A DNA stretch of 64,000 nt from Streptomyces calvus (GTDB taxonomy: Bacteria; Actinomycetota; Actinomycetes; Streptomycetales; Streptomycetaceae). Under the pieces are notes generated by a model. The model ran no database searches. It was not told the DNA's origin and was given only the letters and a program-made list of their open reading frames with translations. The stretch lies in the NCBI RefSeq assembly GCF_006782915.1, contig NZ_VCNP01000043.1, forward strand, positions 186,001 to 250,000, given 5' to 3'. Made by a program: the position numbers and the translations under genes. Shown here piece after piece: positions 1-7,283 of this stretch. Numbering within the stretch: the stretch's first letter is position 1; each line of letters begins with the position of its first letter.

Positions 1-579
1 GGGGTCGTCGAGTCCGACGGTGTCCGCGCCTGCCAGGGCGGCGCGCGCCGATTCGAGTGTCTGCCGTGCGCTGATCACGACCGAGCGGTACCAGGCGTCG
101 TCGTCGACCACGTAGATGTCGCGGCGCCGCTGCGGGTCGCGCTCGCGCCGGACGAAGCCCTGGTCGACCAGGAAGTTCACGGCCACGGAGACGGAGGCCG
201 GGCTGACCTTCAGTCTGCGGGTCAGTTCGGCGGCGGTGCGTCTGCCGTTCTCCGACAGCAACAGGTCGACGTGCACCCGCGCCGTCATCCTCGGCATGCC
301 CGATCTGACCGCCAGTTCGATCATCTCCTCTGCCACCCCGCCTTCCGGCTCTCCGTCCGCGCGCGGTGGTGCCGGGGTGCCGCGCCGGGCCCGTTGTGCC
401 GTCGCCTGGTGTGCCTGGTGGGCCCGGTAGCCGGCGGGGCCGCCGTTGCGGCCGACCTCCCGGCTGATGGTGGAGGTCGGCCGGTCGAGCCGCCTGGCGA
501 TCTCCGCGTAGGAGAGGCCGTCGGCGAGGCCGACCGCGATCCGCTGACGCTCCTGCTGGCTCAACCGTCCTCCTGGCAT
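1..579 (-). CDS. Partial MarR-like transcriptional regulator with an extra N-terminal IS30-type HTH
   Basis: The reading frame is open from an ATG to the window edge (193 codons), so the 3' end is missing. Residues about 5-40 read as a homeodomain-like HTH of the IS30/HTH_38 type (SQQERQRIAVGLADG then SYAEIARRLDRPTSTISREV). After a linker, residues about 95-165 form a winged helix of MarR/GbsR type (TAAELTRRLKVSPASVSVAV, then RRERDPQRRRDIYVV). A TTG five codons downstream has AGGAGG just in front of it and may be the real start (564). The gene is divergent from the P450-ferredoxin pair and probably controls it, perhaps through the inverted repeat in the shared promoter. Family assignment is from motif reading; the effector is unknown. 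Confidence 0.72.
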   Translation of the reverse strand, partial: MPGGRLSQQERQRIAVGLADGLSYAEIARRLDRPTSTISREVGRNGGPAGYRAHQAHQATAQRARRGTPAPPRADGEPEGGVAEEMIELAVRSGMPRMTARVHVDLLLSENGRRTAAELTRRLKVSPASVSVAVNFLVDQGFVRRERDPQRRRDIYVVDDDAWYRSVVISARQTLESARAALAGADTVGLDDP

Positions 580-612
580 GCCGCCAGTATTGCCTTCACA
601 GTCAGTCATTGC

Positions 613-628
613 AATGCGTCGTTGCATT
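613..628. promoter_or_regulatory. Inverted repeat in the divergent regulator/P450 promoter region
   Basis: AATGC-N6-GCATT lies 34 bp from the regulator start, in an AT-richer stretch between the two divergent genes. An overlapping ATTGCAATG adds a second half-site. The position suits an operator for the adjacent MarR-like protein. This is inference from symmetry and context only. Confidence 0.35.
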
Positions 629-763
629 CGACGGCAGCGTCATTACATCAATTATGGTGCTGTGAGCTGCGGTTATGTGGTTTTGTTGATTGCCGGGGTG
701 CTGAATGCAACGTAGCTTTCGAGGTGCGTAAAACACATTGTGGTCGCGAGACGAGGAATGGTC

Positions 764-1963
764 ATGGGTGAATCCCTGCACACCGTCACGATGTTGCCGA
801 CGACGCGCCGACCCGGCTGTCCCTTCGATCCGCCGGAGGAGTTGCTCGAGGCCCGTCGGCACGGGCCCATCAGCCGCCTGATCCATCCCGGCGGGATGCC
901 CGGCTGGCTGATCACCGGCTACGACCTGGTCCGGTCCGTGCTGGCCGACTCACGGTTCAGTGCGCGCAAGGAACTCTTGAACGTGGTCGACTACCAGCTT
1001 CCTCCGGCGCCGCCCGGCGAGTTCCTGCTCATGGACGAGCCGCAGCACGGGCGCTACCGCAAGCCGCTGGTGGGCAGGTTCACCGTGCGGCGGATGCGCC
1101 TGCTCACCGAGCGCGTGGAGCGGGTCACCGCCGAGTGCCTGGACGCCATGGAGGAGGCCGGGCCGCCGGCGGACCTCGTGACAGCGTTCGCCAAGCCGAT
1201 CCCCGCCGTCATCATCTGCGAGCTGCTGGGGGTGCCGTACGCGGACCGGGGTTCGTTCCAGGAGCAGATCGACACGTTCATGGGCGGGGAGTCGAATGAG
1301 GAGGAGCTGATAGCGGCGTACACCGCGACCCAGGACTACCTCGCGGAGCTGGTGGCCGCCAAGCGCGCGCACCCCACCGACGACGTGCTCAGCGAACTCA
1401 CCGACAGTGATCTGACCGACGAGGAACTGAAGGGCGTCGCCCTCGTCCTGCTCGCGGGCGGAATCGACACCACCGCGAACATGCTGTCCCTCGGCACCTT
1501 CGCCCTGCTGCAGAACCCGTCCCAACTCGCCGCCCTGCGCGCCGATCCCGCGCTCGCCGACCGGACCGTGGAGGAACTGCTGCGGTATCTGAGCGTCGCC
1601 AAGTCGTTCATGCGGACGGCGCTGGAGGACGTCGAGGTGGGCGGGCAGATCATCGAGGCCGGCACGACGGTCGTCCTGTCGTACCACACCGCCAACCACG
1701 ACCCCGGGCGTTTCGCCGACCCCCACGTCCTCGACGTCCGGCGGCAGAGCGTCGGGCACCTGGCCTTCGGCCACGGCATCCACCAGTGCCTGGGCCAGCA
1801 ACTGGCGCGCGTCGAGCTGCGGGTGGCGCTGCCCGCGCTGTTCCGGCGCTTCCCCACGCTGCGTCTGGCCGTACCGGCGGAGGAGGTCGACCTGCGTCCG
1901 GAGACCGCCGACATCTACGGGGTGCGGAGCCTCCCGGTCGCGTGGGACCGGGAGCGGTCATGA
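764..1963 (+). CDS. Cytochrome P450 (CYP105-like)
   Basis: A full-length bacterial class I P450 of 399 aa, a haem monooxygenase that takes electrons from a ferredoxin. The I-helix oxygen-binding motif is AGGIDTT, the ExxR motif lies in EELLRYL, and the haem loop FGHGIHQCLG places the thiolate ligand near Cys342. The chosen ATG has GAGGA about 7 nt upstream; two earlier in-frame starts lack such spacing. The stop overlaps the ferredoxin start as ATGA, so the two are translationally coupled. The substrate cannot be read from sequence. The CYP105 resemblance is by overall pattern and the associated 3Fe-4S ferredoxin. Confidence 0.95.
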   Translation: MGESLHTVTMLPTTRRPGCPFDPPEELLEARRHGPISRLIHPGGMPGWLITGYDLVRSVLADSRFSARKELLNVVDYQLPPAPPGEFLLMDEPQHGRYRKPLVGRFTVRRMRLLTERVERVTAECLDAMEEAGPPADLVTAFAKPIPAVIICELLGVPYADRGSFQEQIDTFMGGESNEEELIAAYTATQDYLAELVAAKRAHPTDDVLSELTDSDLTDEELKGVALVLLAGGIDTTANMLSLGTFALLQNPSQLAALRADPALADRTVEELLRYLSVAKSFMRTALEDVEVGGQIIEAGTTVVLSYHTANHDPGRFADPHVLDVRRQSVGHLAFGHGIHQCLGQQLARVELRVALPALFRRFPTLRLAVPAEEVDLRPETADIYGVRSLPVAWDRERS

Positions 1964-2184
1964 CGGCGTTCCGCCCGCGCATCGACCGTGAACGCTGCAT
2001 CGGCGCCGGAATGTGCGCCCTGACCGCGCCGGACGTCTTCGACCAGGACCCCGACGACGGTCGTGTCGTCCTCCTGGACGCCGAACCGTCCGCGGCCCAC
2101 CGCACCGCCACCCGGCTCGCCGCCGGCGCCTGCCCCTCGGGCGCCATCACGCTCGACGGCCCCGAGGGCAACAAGGACTCCTGA
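1960..2184 (+). CDS. 3Fe-4S ferredoxin, P450 partner
   Basis: Small 74-aa ferredoxin with Cys13-x5-Cys19 (CIGAGMC) and a distal Cys58-Pro (GACPSGAI). This is the three-cysteine pattern of the single-cluster ferredoxins that feed actinobacterial P450s; the position of the fourth ligand is occupied by Gly/Ala. It overlaps the P450 stop by four bases, which supports a dedicated electron-transfer pair. The ferredoxin reductase must be encoded elsewhere. Confidence 0.93.
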   Translation: MTAFRPRIDRERCIGAGMCALTAPDVFDQDPDDGRVVLLDAEPSAAHRTATRLAAGACPSGAITLDGPEGNKDS

Positions 2185-2336
2185 CGGCCGTGGCGTGGGC
2201 GCGGGCCCGGGGCGGGCCGCGGTGCCCACACCAGCGGCGGGAGTGTCAGGCACCGCACCCGTCTCGCGGCCGTCCCGCACCCGTCCCGCGGCCGTCCCGC
2301 ACCCGTCCCGTGGCCGTTCCCGGGCCGGGGCCGGCG

Positions 2337-3665
2337 TCAGCGGCTCGGCTTCACCGCCTGCGAGGTCGCCGCGCGGAACGAGTCCGTCGCCTCGAAGTGC
2401 GCACGGAAGTAGCCGCGTTCCGCGTCCGGAATGTCGGCCGAGAAGGCGTGGCCGCTGCCGGACCAGGTGGCCTCCGTGGTGAGGAGGTCCGTCCAGGAGT
2501 CGCCGTCGCGCGAGTACTGGATGTGCACCGGGATGGTGGCGGGCGTCCAGCCGTCGGGGAAGTCCATCGCGCCCTCGACGTGCACGCCGCGGTCCTGCGT
2601 ACGGGTGGCCGTGAACGACGTGAAGACCGAGGCACGCAGCACGGTGATCCGCGCACTGTTCGCGGACGCGGGGGCGATGAACGGGTCGTCGCTGTGCGAG
2701 GCGACCCGGAAGCTGCCGGTCTCCCACGGGGCGTGGTTGAAGGCGACCGTGCCGTCCGCACCCGTCGTGAAGTAGCCGACGGTGGCGGACTGACCGCCGG
2801 ATGCGGGCTCGAAGAGCACGCCACCGCTCTGCCCCTCGAAGGGCACCCAGCCCTGCGGGGTCTCGCGCTCCAGCGTCGCCGTGAAGGCGACCTCCTGTCC
2901 GAAGTCGATCGTGCGGGCCTCCGCCGGGGCCTTGACGGTCCAGCGCGTGGCCACCTGCCGTACGCCGATCCGCGTCGGCGTGGACTCGCCGTACAGGACG
3001 TAGGGGTGCTGCGAGGAGTGCCGGTAGACGGCCTGGACGGGCACGGCGTCGTTCACGGTGACCGTGCCGGAGAAGCGTCCGTCGGCGTCGGTGCGGACGG
3101 TGCTCTCCGTCCAGAAGTCCACATCGATGTCCACCGGGTGGTCCGCGAGGGGCTTCAGCTCCCGCGTCCCCGGCCACCGTCCCTTCAGCACGCCCTCGAC
3201 GCCCACCTGGCGGTCGTCGATCGTGACTTCCGCGCGGTCGGTGCGCACGTCCTCGAACACCGCGGCCACGTAGTACGCGAGGGTGCCCGCGGAGTTGTCG
3301 GTGGTGCGGTCGCCGTCGGCGTCCGTGGCCTCGATGCGGACGGTGTAGCTGCCCAGGTCGGGCAGGTTCAGCGGCTGTTCGGTGTGCCAGACGCCGTCCT
3401 CCGGCGTGCCGGAGACCAGCGTGAACGCGTCGGTCTCCACGACGGCCACTTCCTGCTGTGTGGCGGCGGAGACGATATGCGCCCTGATCCCGGTGACGGC
3501 ACTGTCGGAGCCGATGCCCACGGCCAGTGTGCCGAGGTCGTCCGAGACGCTGCTCGCCCACCGCACGTCGGGCGCCTGCCCTTCCACGGCGTTCGCCGCG
3601 GGTGCGCCGCTCCACAACAGCCCGACGGCGCCTACGGCGGCCAGGGCCGCCCGTGTTCTGACCAT
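2337..3665 (-). CDS. Secreted protein with Ig-like repeats, function unknown
   Basis: 442 aa. The N-terminus MVRTRAALAAVGAVGLL followed by APAANAVEG reads as a Sec signal peptide with AxA-type cleavage. The rest is beta-rich and looks like three or four Ig/fibronectin-like modules: TVRIEATDADGDRT, a segment with the phrase DADGRFSGTV typical of carboxypeptidase-regulatory or adhesin Ig folds, and TGADGTVAFN. No catalytic motif is visible. GGGGGG lies 6 nt before the chosen ATG; a GTG one codon upstream is also possible. Similar secreted Ig-like proteins are common orphans in Streptomyces. An export or cell-surface role is inferred only. Confidence 0.7.
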   Translation of the reverse strand: MVRTRAALAAVGAVGLLWSGAPAANAVEGQAPDVRWASSVSDDLGTLAVGIGSDSAVTGIRAHIVSAATQQEVAVVETDAFTLVSGTPEDGVWHTEQPLNLPDLGSYTVRIEATDADGDRTTDNSAGTLAYYVAAVFEDVRTDRAEVTIDDRQVGVEGVLKGRWPGTRELKPLADHPVDIDVDFWTESTVRTDADGRFSGTVTVNDAVPVQAVYRHSSQHPYVLYGESTPTRIGVRQVATRWTVKAPAEARTIDFGQEVAFTATLERETPQGWVPFEGQSGGVLFEPASGGQSATVGYFTTGADGTVAFNHAPWETGSFRVASHSDDPFIAPASANSARITVLRASVFTSFTATRTQDRGVHVEGAMDFPDGWTPATIPVHIQYSRDGDSWTDLLTTEATWSGSGHAFSADIPDAERGYFRAHFEATDSFRAATSQAVKPSR

Positions 3666-3960
3666 CACATACCCCCCAGGGACGGGTCGAAGGACCACGC
3701 CGTGCCCCCCACCGCAGGTCTGCGGCACGCACCGGCGATCGAACGCCCTTTCTACCGCATGACCATGCCATCCGGCTTCCGAGTTGTCCGCGCCGGGCCG
3801 GCCGCAGGTACGCGGGGCGAGCCGGGCGCGCGGGCGCCGAGTCCGTTCACCCGGATCCCGGGCGCGGCCCGGGTGCACGACCCGATCGGGCACAGGATGT
3901 CGGGTCGGCAGGGGTGTCCGCCTCCTAGCGTGGTGATCGCAGATGAGGAAGGAGACCGGA

Positions 3961-4827
3961 GTGCTGGAGCGACTCAACCAGGCCCTGGAGTACATCGAGG
4001 ACCGTCTCGACCAGCAGGTCGACGTGACCGAGCTGGCGCGCATCGCAGCCACCTCGGAGTACCACCTGCGCCGGATGTTCTCCGCGCTCGCGGGCATGCC
4101 GCTGTCGGAGTACGTGCGCCGGCGTCGGCTCACCGTCGCCGGCGCCGAGGTGCTCGCCGGGCAGGTGCCCCTGCTGGAGATCGCGGTGCGTTACGGCTAC
4201 GGCTCGGGCGAGGCGTTCGCCCGGGCGTTCCGCGCCGTGCACGGCATCGGGCCGGGTGAGGCCCGGCGCACCGGTGCCGCGCTCGTGTCCCAGCCCCGGT
4301 TGGCCTTCCGCCTCACCGTCGAAGGGAACAGCAGCATGCGATACCGCATCGTGGACAGGCCGGAGTTCAACGTCGTCGGGCTCAAGGCCAGGGTGCCGCT
4401 GGTGCACAGCGGACCGAACCAGGCGATCATCGACTTCGTCCGCGGGATCGACCCGCGGACGCTGGAGCGCCTGGAGGAACTGTCGGACCAGGAGCCGCAG
4501 GGCATCGTCGCCGTCTGCGACGACCTGGACCCGAGCCGCGCCGAGGGAACGGAGCTCGACTACCACCACGGAGTGATCACGTCGGCGGCCGCGCCCGAGG
4601 GCACCACGGCGCTGCCCGTCCCGGCCGGCACCTGGGCGGTCTTCACCACGTCCGGGCCGGCGCCGCAGGCGATCCAGGAGCTGTGGCGGGACGTGTTCAC
4701 CCAGTGGTTCCCGTCCAACCCGTACCGCAGCCGTCCCGGCCCCGAGATCCTGCGCACCCGCCTGTCCCCGGACGGCACCGAGGCCGACGCCGAACTGTGG
4801 CTGCCGGTGGAGCGGGACGGGAGCTAG
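3961..4827 (+). CDS. AraC-family regulator with GyrI-like effector domain
   Basis: 288 aa. The N-terminal AraC DNA-binding domain has two HTHs (VTELARIAATSEYHLRRMF and PLLEIAVRYGYGSGEAFARA). The C-terminal 160 residues match the GyrI/Rob-type ligand-binding fold (MRYRIVDRPEFNVVGLKARV, then FTTSGPAPQAIQELW near the end). Such Rob/SoxS-like regulators with a C-terminal effector domain bind amphipathic compounds. AGGAG 6 nt before the GTG fixes the start, against an ATG 18 nt upstream without a good site. It is separated from neighbours and probably autoregulated. Confidence 0.93.
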   Translation: MLERLNQALEYIEDRLDQQVDVTELARIAATSEYHLRRMFSALAGMPLSEYVRRRRLTVAGAEVLAGQVPLLEIAVRYGYGSGEAFARAFRAVHGIGPGEARRTGAALVSQPRLAFRLTVEGNSSMRYRIVDRPEFNVVGLKARVPLVHSGPNQAIIDFVRGIDPRTLERLEELSDQEPQGIVAVCDDLDPSRAEGTELDYHHGVITSAAAPEGTTALPVPAGTWAVFTTSGPAPQAIQELWRDVFTQWFPSNPYRSRPGPEILRTRLSPDGTEADAELWLPVERDGS

Positions 4828-4879
4828 AACTCGGACCGACCGGCCCGCGCGGACGGGCCGGTGCATAGAATTCGCTCTC

Positions 4880-5239
4880 ATGCCGAAGCCTGACGAGCTG
4901 ATCGTTGACATCGCCGCCCGTGTGGAGTCCGGGCAGAGCACTCAGATGTCGTTGACCGTGGTCACCGGCGGTGCCGTCATCACCGGTCGCCTGGCGCCCG
5001 AAGCCGTGTGGCGGAAGAGGGTGTCGGAGGTTCTGACGGATTCCGCCCACCTGGGCGAGTTCTCCACGGTCTTCGACAGTCCCGCGAAGAAGGACGGGCT
5101 GCCCACGCACCTGCACTTCCACGTCGCCCGGATTCTGCAGGGCACGGTGGGGATCCCGGAGACGGGCGGGATGTACCGGGTGGCGATCGAGGACGTCAGT
5201 GCCTGGACCGTCGGTGATTTCAGCTACTCCGACCACTGA
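4880..5239 (+). CDS. Small conserved hypothetical protein
   Basis: 119 aa, predicted alpha/beta, with no signal peptide or membrane segment. The start of the protein (DIAARVESGQSTQMSLTVVTGGAVITGRL) resembles, in memory, proteins labelled gas-vesicle accessory GvpU, but no other gas vesicle gene is nearby, so I do not transfer that name. Codon bias is typical of a real gene. The stop codon lies just ahead of an unusual 8-bp tandem repeat tract. Confidence 0.6.
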   Translation: MPKPDELIVDIAARVESGQSTQMSLTVVTGGAVITGRLAPEAVWRKRVSEVLTDSAHLGEFSTVFDSPAKKDGLPTHLHFHVARILQGTVGIPETGGMYRVAIEDVSAWTVGDFSYSDH

Positions 5240-5272
5240 CCCACTGGCACCCCACTGCCCCGATCACACCTC

Positions 5273-5344
5273 CTGATCCACTGACCCACTGACCCACTGA
5301 CCCGTTGACCCACTGACCCGCTGACCCGCTGACCCGTTGACCCG
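5273..5344. repeat. 8-bp tandem repeat tract, unit YTGACCCR
   Basis: Nine near-perfect copies of the octamer (CTGACCCA, CTGACCCG, TTGACCCG variants) follow the small hypothetical gene and run directly into a terminator hairpin. Degenerate copies begin inside the gene's last codons. It looks like a slippage-driven minisatellite in an untranslated region. Confidence 0.85.
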
Positions 5345-5370
5345 CTGCCGCGCCGGGAACGGCGCGGCAG
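5345..5370. terminator. GC-rich hairpin, probable bidirectional terminator
   Basis: CTGCCGCGCC-GGGAAC-GGCGCGGCAG gives a 10-bp perfect stem with a 6-nt loop. It sits between two convergent genes (the small hypothetical on + and the MerR gene on -). No U-run follows, as is usual for Streptomyces terminators. Confidence 0.6.
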
Positions 5371-5670
5371 TACGCGGTGAGGGCACGGCCGGTTCGCGAC
5401 GGTTGGGCCCTCACTGCTTCGTTCGGTCCGTGACCGGCCGGCCGGTCGGGTGGACGGACAGGGGAGAGTGCCCCGTCGCCGAAGCCCGCCGGAACGGGCC
5501 TCTCCGCGTGCGGCGGTCGCTGCGGCTGTCGCTGCGATGCGGATGCGGATGTGGCTGGGGCCTCGGCCTCGGCCCGGGGAGGGCACCGTCCGCCGTGCTC
5601 CGTGCTCCGTGCGCCGTCCGCCTCCCGCCGTCGTACGGGTGCGAGCAGCCGACGTGTCCGTGCCACGCCG
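5371..5670. other. Intergenic, no gene seen
   Basis: Low-complexity GC-rich sequence with short reiterations (GGATGCGGATG, GGCCTCGGCCTCGG). No frame on either strand shows consistent codon bias or a supported start. Confidence 0.5.
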
Positions 5671-6045
5671 TCAGCTCGGAGCGGCGCCGGCACCGGGACC
5701 GGGACCGGGACCGGGGCCGCCGGACGGTTCGTTCGCGGCGCGGCGGTACTCGGCGTTGATGCGCTGTGCCTCCTCGAGCTGGTCCTCGAGGATGACGATG
5801 CGGCAGGCAGCCTCGATCGGCGTTCCCCGGTCGACGAGCTCGCGGGCGCGCGCGGCGATCCGCAGTTGGTAGCGCGAGTACCGGCGATGTCCGCCTTCCG
5901 AGCGCAGCGGAGTGATGAGACGGGCGTCACCGATGGCCCGGAGGAAGGCCGGGGTGGTGCCGAGCATCTCGGCGGCCCGGCCCATGGTGTACGCGGGGTA
6001 GTCGTCGTCGTTCAGACGATCGCTGAGCGGAGTATCTGCTGCCAT
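5671..6045 (-). CDS. MerR-family transcriptional regulator
   Basis: 124 aa. A MerR HTH (YTMGRAAEMLGTTPAFLRAI, then a GGHRRYSRYQLR wing) is followed by a short helix (ILEDQLEEAQRINAEYRR) that serves for dimerisation. There is no C-terminal effector domain, so it is one of the minimal MerR proteins. The tail is a Gly-Pro run (GPGPGPGPGAG) from a GACCGG-type repeat. A GAGGT motif precedes the ATG. Proteins of this exact type are often found beside cold-shock protein and DEAD-box genes in Streptomyces, as here; a regulatory role in that set is inferred. Confidence 0.9.
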   Translation of the reverse strand: MAADTPLSDRLNDDDYPAYTMGRAAEMLGTTPAFLRAIGDARLITPLRSEGGHRRYSRYQLRIAARARELVDRGTPIEAACRIVILEDQLEEAQRINAEYRRAANEPSGGPGPGPGPGAGAAPS

Positions 6046-6070
6046 GTCACCTCGTTGTGCAACGCGTCGA

Positions 6071-6102
6071 GGGGCCCTGGTGCCGTACGGCACCAGGGCC
6101 CC
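6071..6102. promoter_or_regulatory. 32-bp perfect palindrome in the MerR gene leader
   Basis: The half-site GGGGCCCTGGTGCCGT is followed immediately by its exact reverse complement, 26 bp upstream of the MerR start. In RNA it would form a very stable hairpin just ahead of the ribosome binding site; as DNA it could be an operator or an upstream terminator. The sequence cannot distinguish these. Confidence 0.6.
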
Positions 6103-6475
6103 GAAGGAAATGAAACACCATCTGTCGGCCCTAATGCTCTGCCGACCTTCTGTTTCCGCTCCCTGCCCGGCGACGGGAGGGACGCGGGGATCGCGGCTGC
6201 GTGACCGGGGACCACCATCCATTCCGGGGTCTTGCGGTACCCGGACCGGGGTTTTTCCGGACCGGGCGATCCTGATGGCGTCTGCTCCTCCGATCTTCCT
6301 CTGTTCTTCCAACCACTGGGTGAAGGGGTACTGCGGTACTGCGTCGGTGTTGCTCTTGGCAGCCCCTCGACCTGCGGGCCGCCCAGTGCGGCTCCCAGCC
6401 CCGTCGCCGTTGCTGTGAACACTGTGGCTTCGGAACTCCAGAGCTGCACTGACCTGCGAACTTCGGGTACCACTA
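6103..6475. other. Long leader or intergenic region, no convincing gene
   Basis: No frame is supported by codon bias. On the minus strand this stretch would be the distal 5' leader of the MerR gene, unusually long if transcribed. It contains a short direct repeat of CGGTCCGG. Confidence 0.4.
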
Positions 6476-6498
6476 CCCGGCAGTTCGTGTCTGCCGGG
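6476..6498. terminator. Hairpin, terminator-like
   Basis: CCCGGCAG-TTCGTGT-CTGCCGGG, an 8-bp perfect stem with a 7-nt loop. The inverted repeat TTGAC-CGT-GTCAA follows a few bases later (6505-6517) and may be an operator. Confidence 0.45.
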
Positions 6499-6550
6499 TC
6501 TCACTTGACCGTGTCAACGAGAAGAAGGTTAACCATGCCAGGAGGCAATG

Positions 6551-6574
6551 TCTACTCTCACAAGAGTAGATTTT
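6551..6574 (+). terminator. Hairpin followed by a T-run
   Basis: TCTACTCT-CACA-AGAGTAGA followed by TTTT on the + strand is the classical intrinsic terminator layout, rare in this GC-rich genome. A short frame starting at an ATG just upstream (6535, after GGTTAACC) reads through it, so a tiny leader ORF with attenuator is possible but unproven. Confidence 0.45.
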
Positions 6575-6647
6575 CGCGCTCACCTACCGCAGGTAGCTTG
6601 CGGCATGCGGTGACGGGGAGAGCGGCGGTACGACGACCGAAGGCCGG

Positions 6648-6740
6648 CACCGCAACCGTGCGGGCGGCACAACGACGGCGCGGGCGGCACAACGACGGTG
6701 AGGGCGGCACCGCAACGGTGCGGGTGGCACAACGACGGTG
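6648..6740. repeat. 20-bp tandem repeat tract
   Basis: Nearly five copies of a 20-bp unit of the form CACAACGACGGTGAGGGCGG, with variant units CACCGCAACCGTGCGGGCGG. The last unit supplies the left end of the adjoining 40-bp palindrome. Confidence 0.85.
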
Positions 6741-6776
6741 AGGGCCCTGCCGACGCGCGTCGGCAGGGCCCTCACC
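6737..6776 (-). terminator. 40-bp perfect palindrome, terminator of the CBS gene
   Basis: The half-site GGTGAGGGCCCTGCCGACGC is followed by its exact complement with no loop. It lies 28 bp past the stop of the CBS-domain gene. This is a very stable stem and the likely 3' end of the CBS transcript. Confidence 0.75.
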
Positions 6777-6804
6777 AGTCTTTTCGGCGGTTCTCCGCCC
6801 GTTC

Positions 6805-7146
6805 TCACACCTCCGCGAAGGCGGTCTCCCCGAGCAGCGCCGACGCGGTCCGCGGCGCCGTGCGAACGGTCACCGGCGCGCTGTCGGGGACGTCCCGCAG
6901 CCGGATCCGGTCCGTGTAGGCGGGGCTGTCGCGGAGAACGGCGAGCCGGGCCAGGGTGATCAGGCCCGTGCCCTGGTCGTCCCCGTCGCACAGGACGAGG
7001 TGATCGACGCGGGCGCCGGCCATGAGGGACAGCGCCACCTCGACCGTCATGTCGTCACGGACCCGAGGTCCGGGCGTGCCCGTGGCGTCGGCCACGGTCG
7101 TGGGGGAGCGATCCGCTCCGTGGTGCTGCGGCTGGGCCGACGTCAT
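6805..7146 (-). CDS. Single-CBS-domain protein
   Basis: 113 aa. After a disordered N-terminus, residues about 30-110 form a CBS-like motif pair (VRDDMTVEVALSLMAGARVDHLVLCD, GLITLARLAVLRD, then a second half DRIRLRDVPDSAPVTV). CBS modules bind adenosine nucleotides and sense energy state. AGGAGG 5 nt before the ATG sets the start; an upstream in-frame ATG would add 23 residues and lacks a site. It is downstream of the DEAD-box helicase in the same direction and plausibly co-transcribed. Confidence 0.85.
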   Translation of the reverse strand: MTSAQPQHHGADRSPTTVADATGTPGPRVRDDMTVEVALSLMAGARVDHLVLCDGDDQGTGLITLARLAVLRDSPAYTDRIRLRDVPDSAPVTVRTAPRTASALLGETAFAEV

Positions 7147-7283
7147 GGGTGCCTCCTGCGGCGGGGACGAGTGGGTGATCACGGCGGTGCCGGGGCCTGC
7201 CGTTCGGATCATCACGGGGTCGCGGGGTCCGGGTCGGTCGAAAGCACCGCACCGCGCAGCCGGGCTGGTCCGAACGACGGACC

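Noticed and set aside
4880..5239. Gas vesicle gene GvpU
   Set aside because: Only a vague resemblance of the N-terminus and no other gvp gene in the window.
5273..5344. CRISPR array
   Set aside because: This and the other tandem tracts are contiguous units of 8-24 bp without spacers, and there are no cas genes.
6232..6741. A + strand protein gene reading through the hairpins upstream of the MerR gene
   Set aside because: No ribosome binding site, composition driven by the 20-bp repeats, and it crosses several hairpins. A tiny leader ORF is mentioned as a possibility only.
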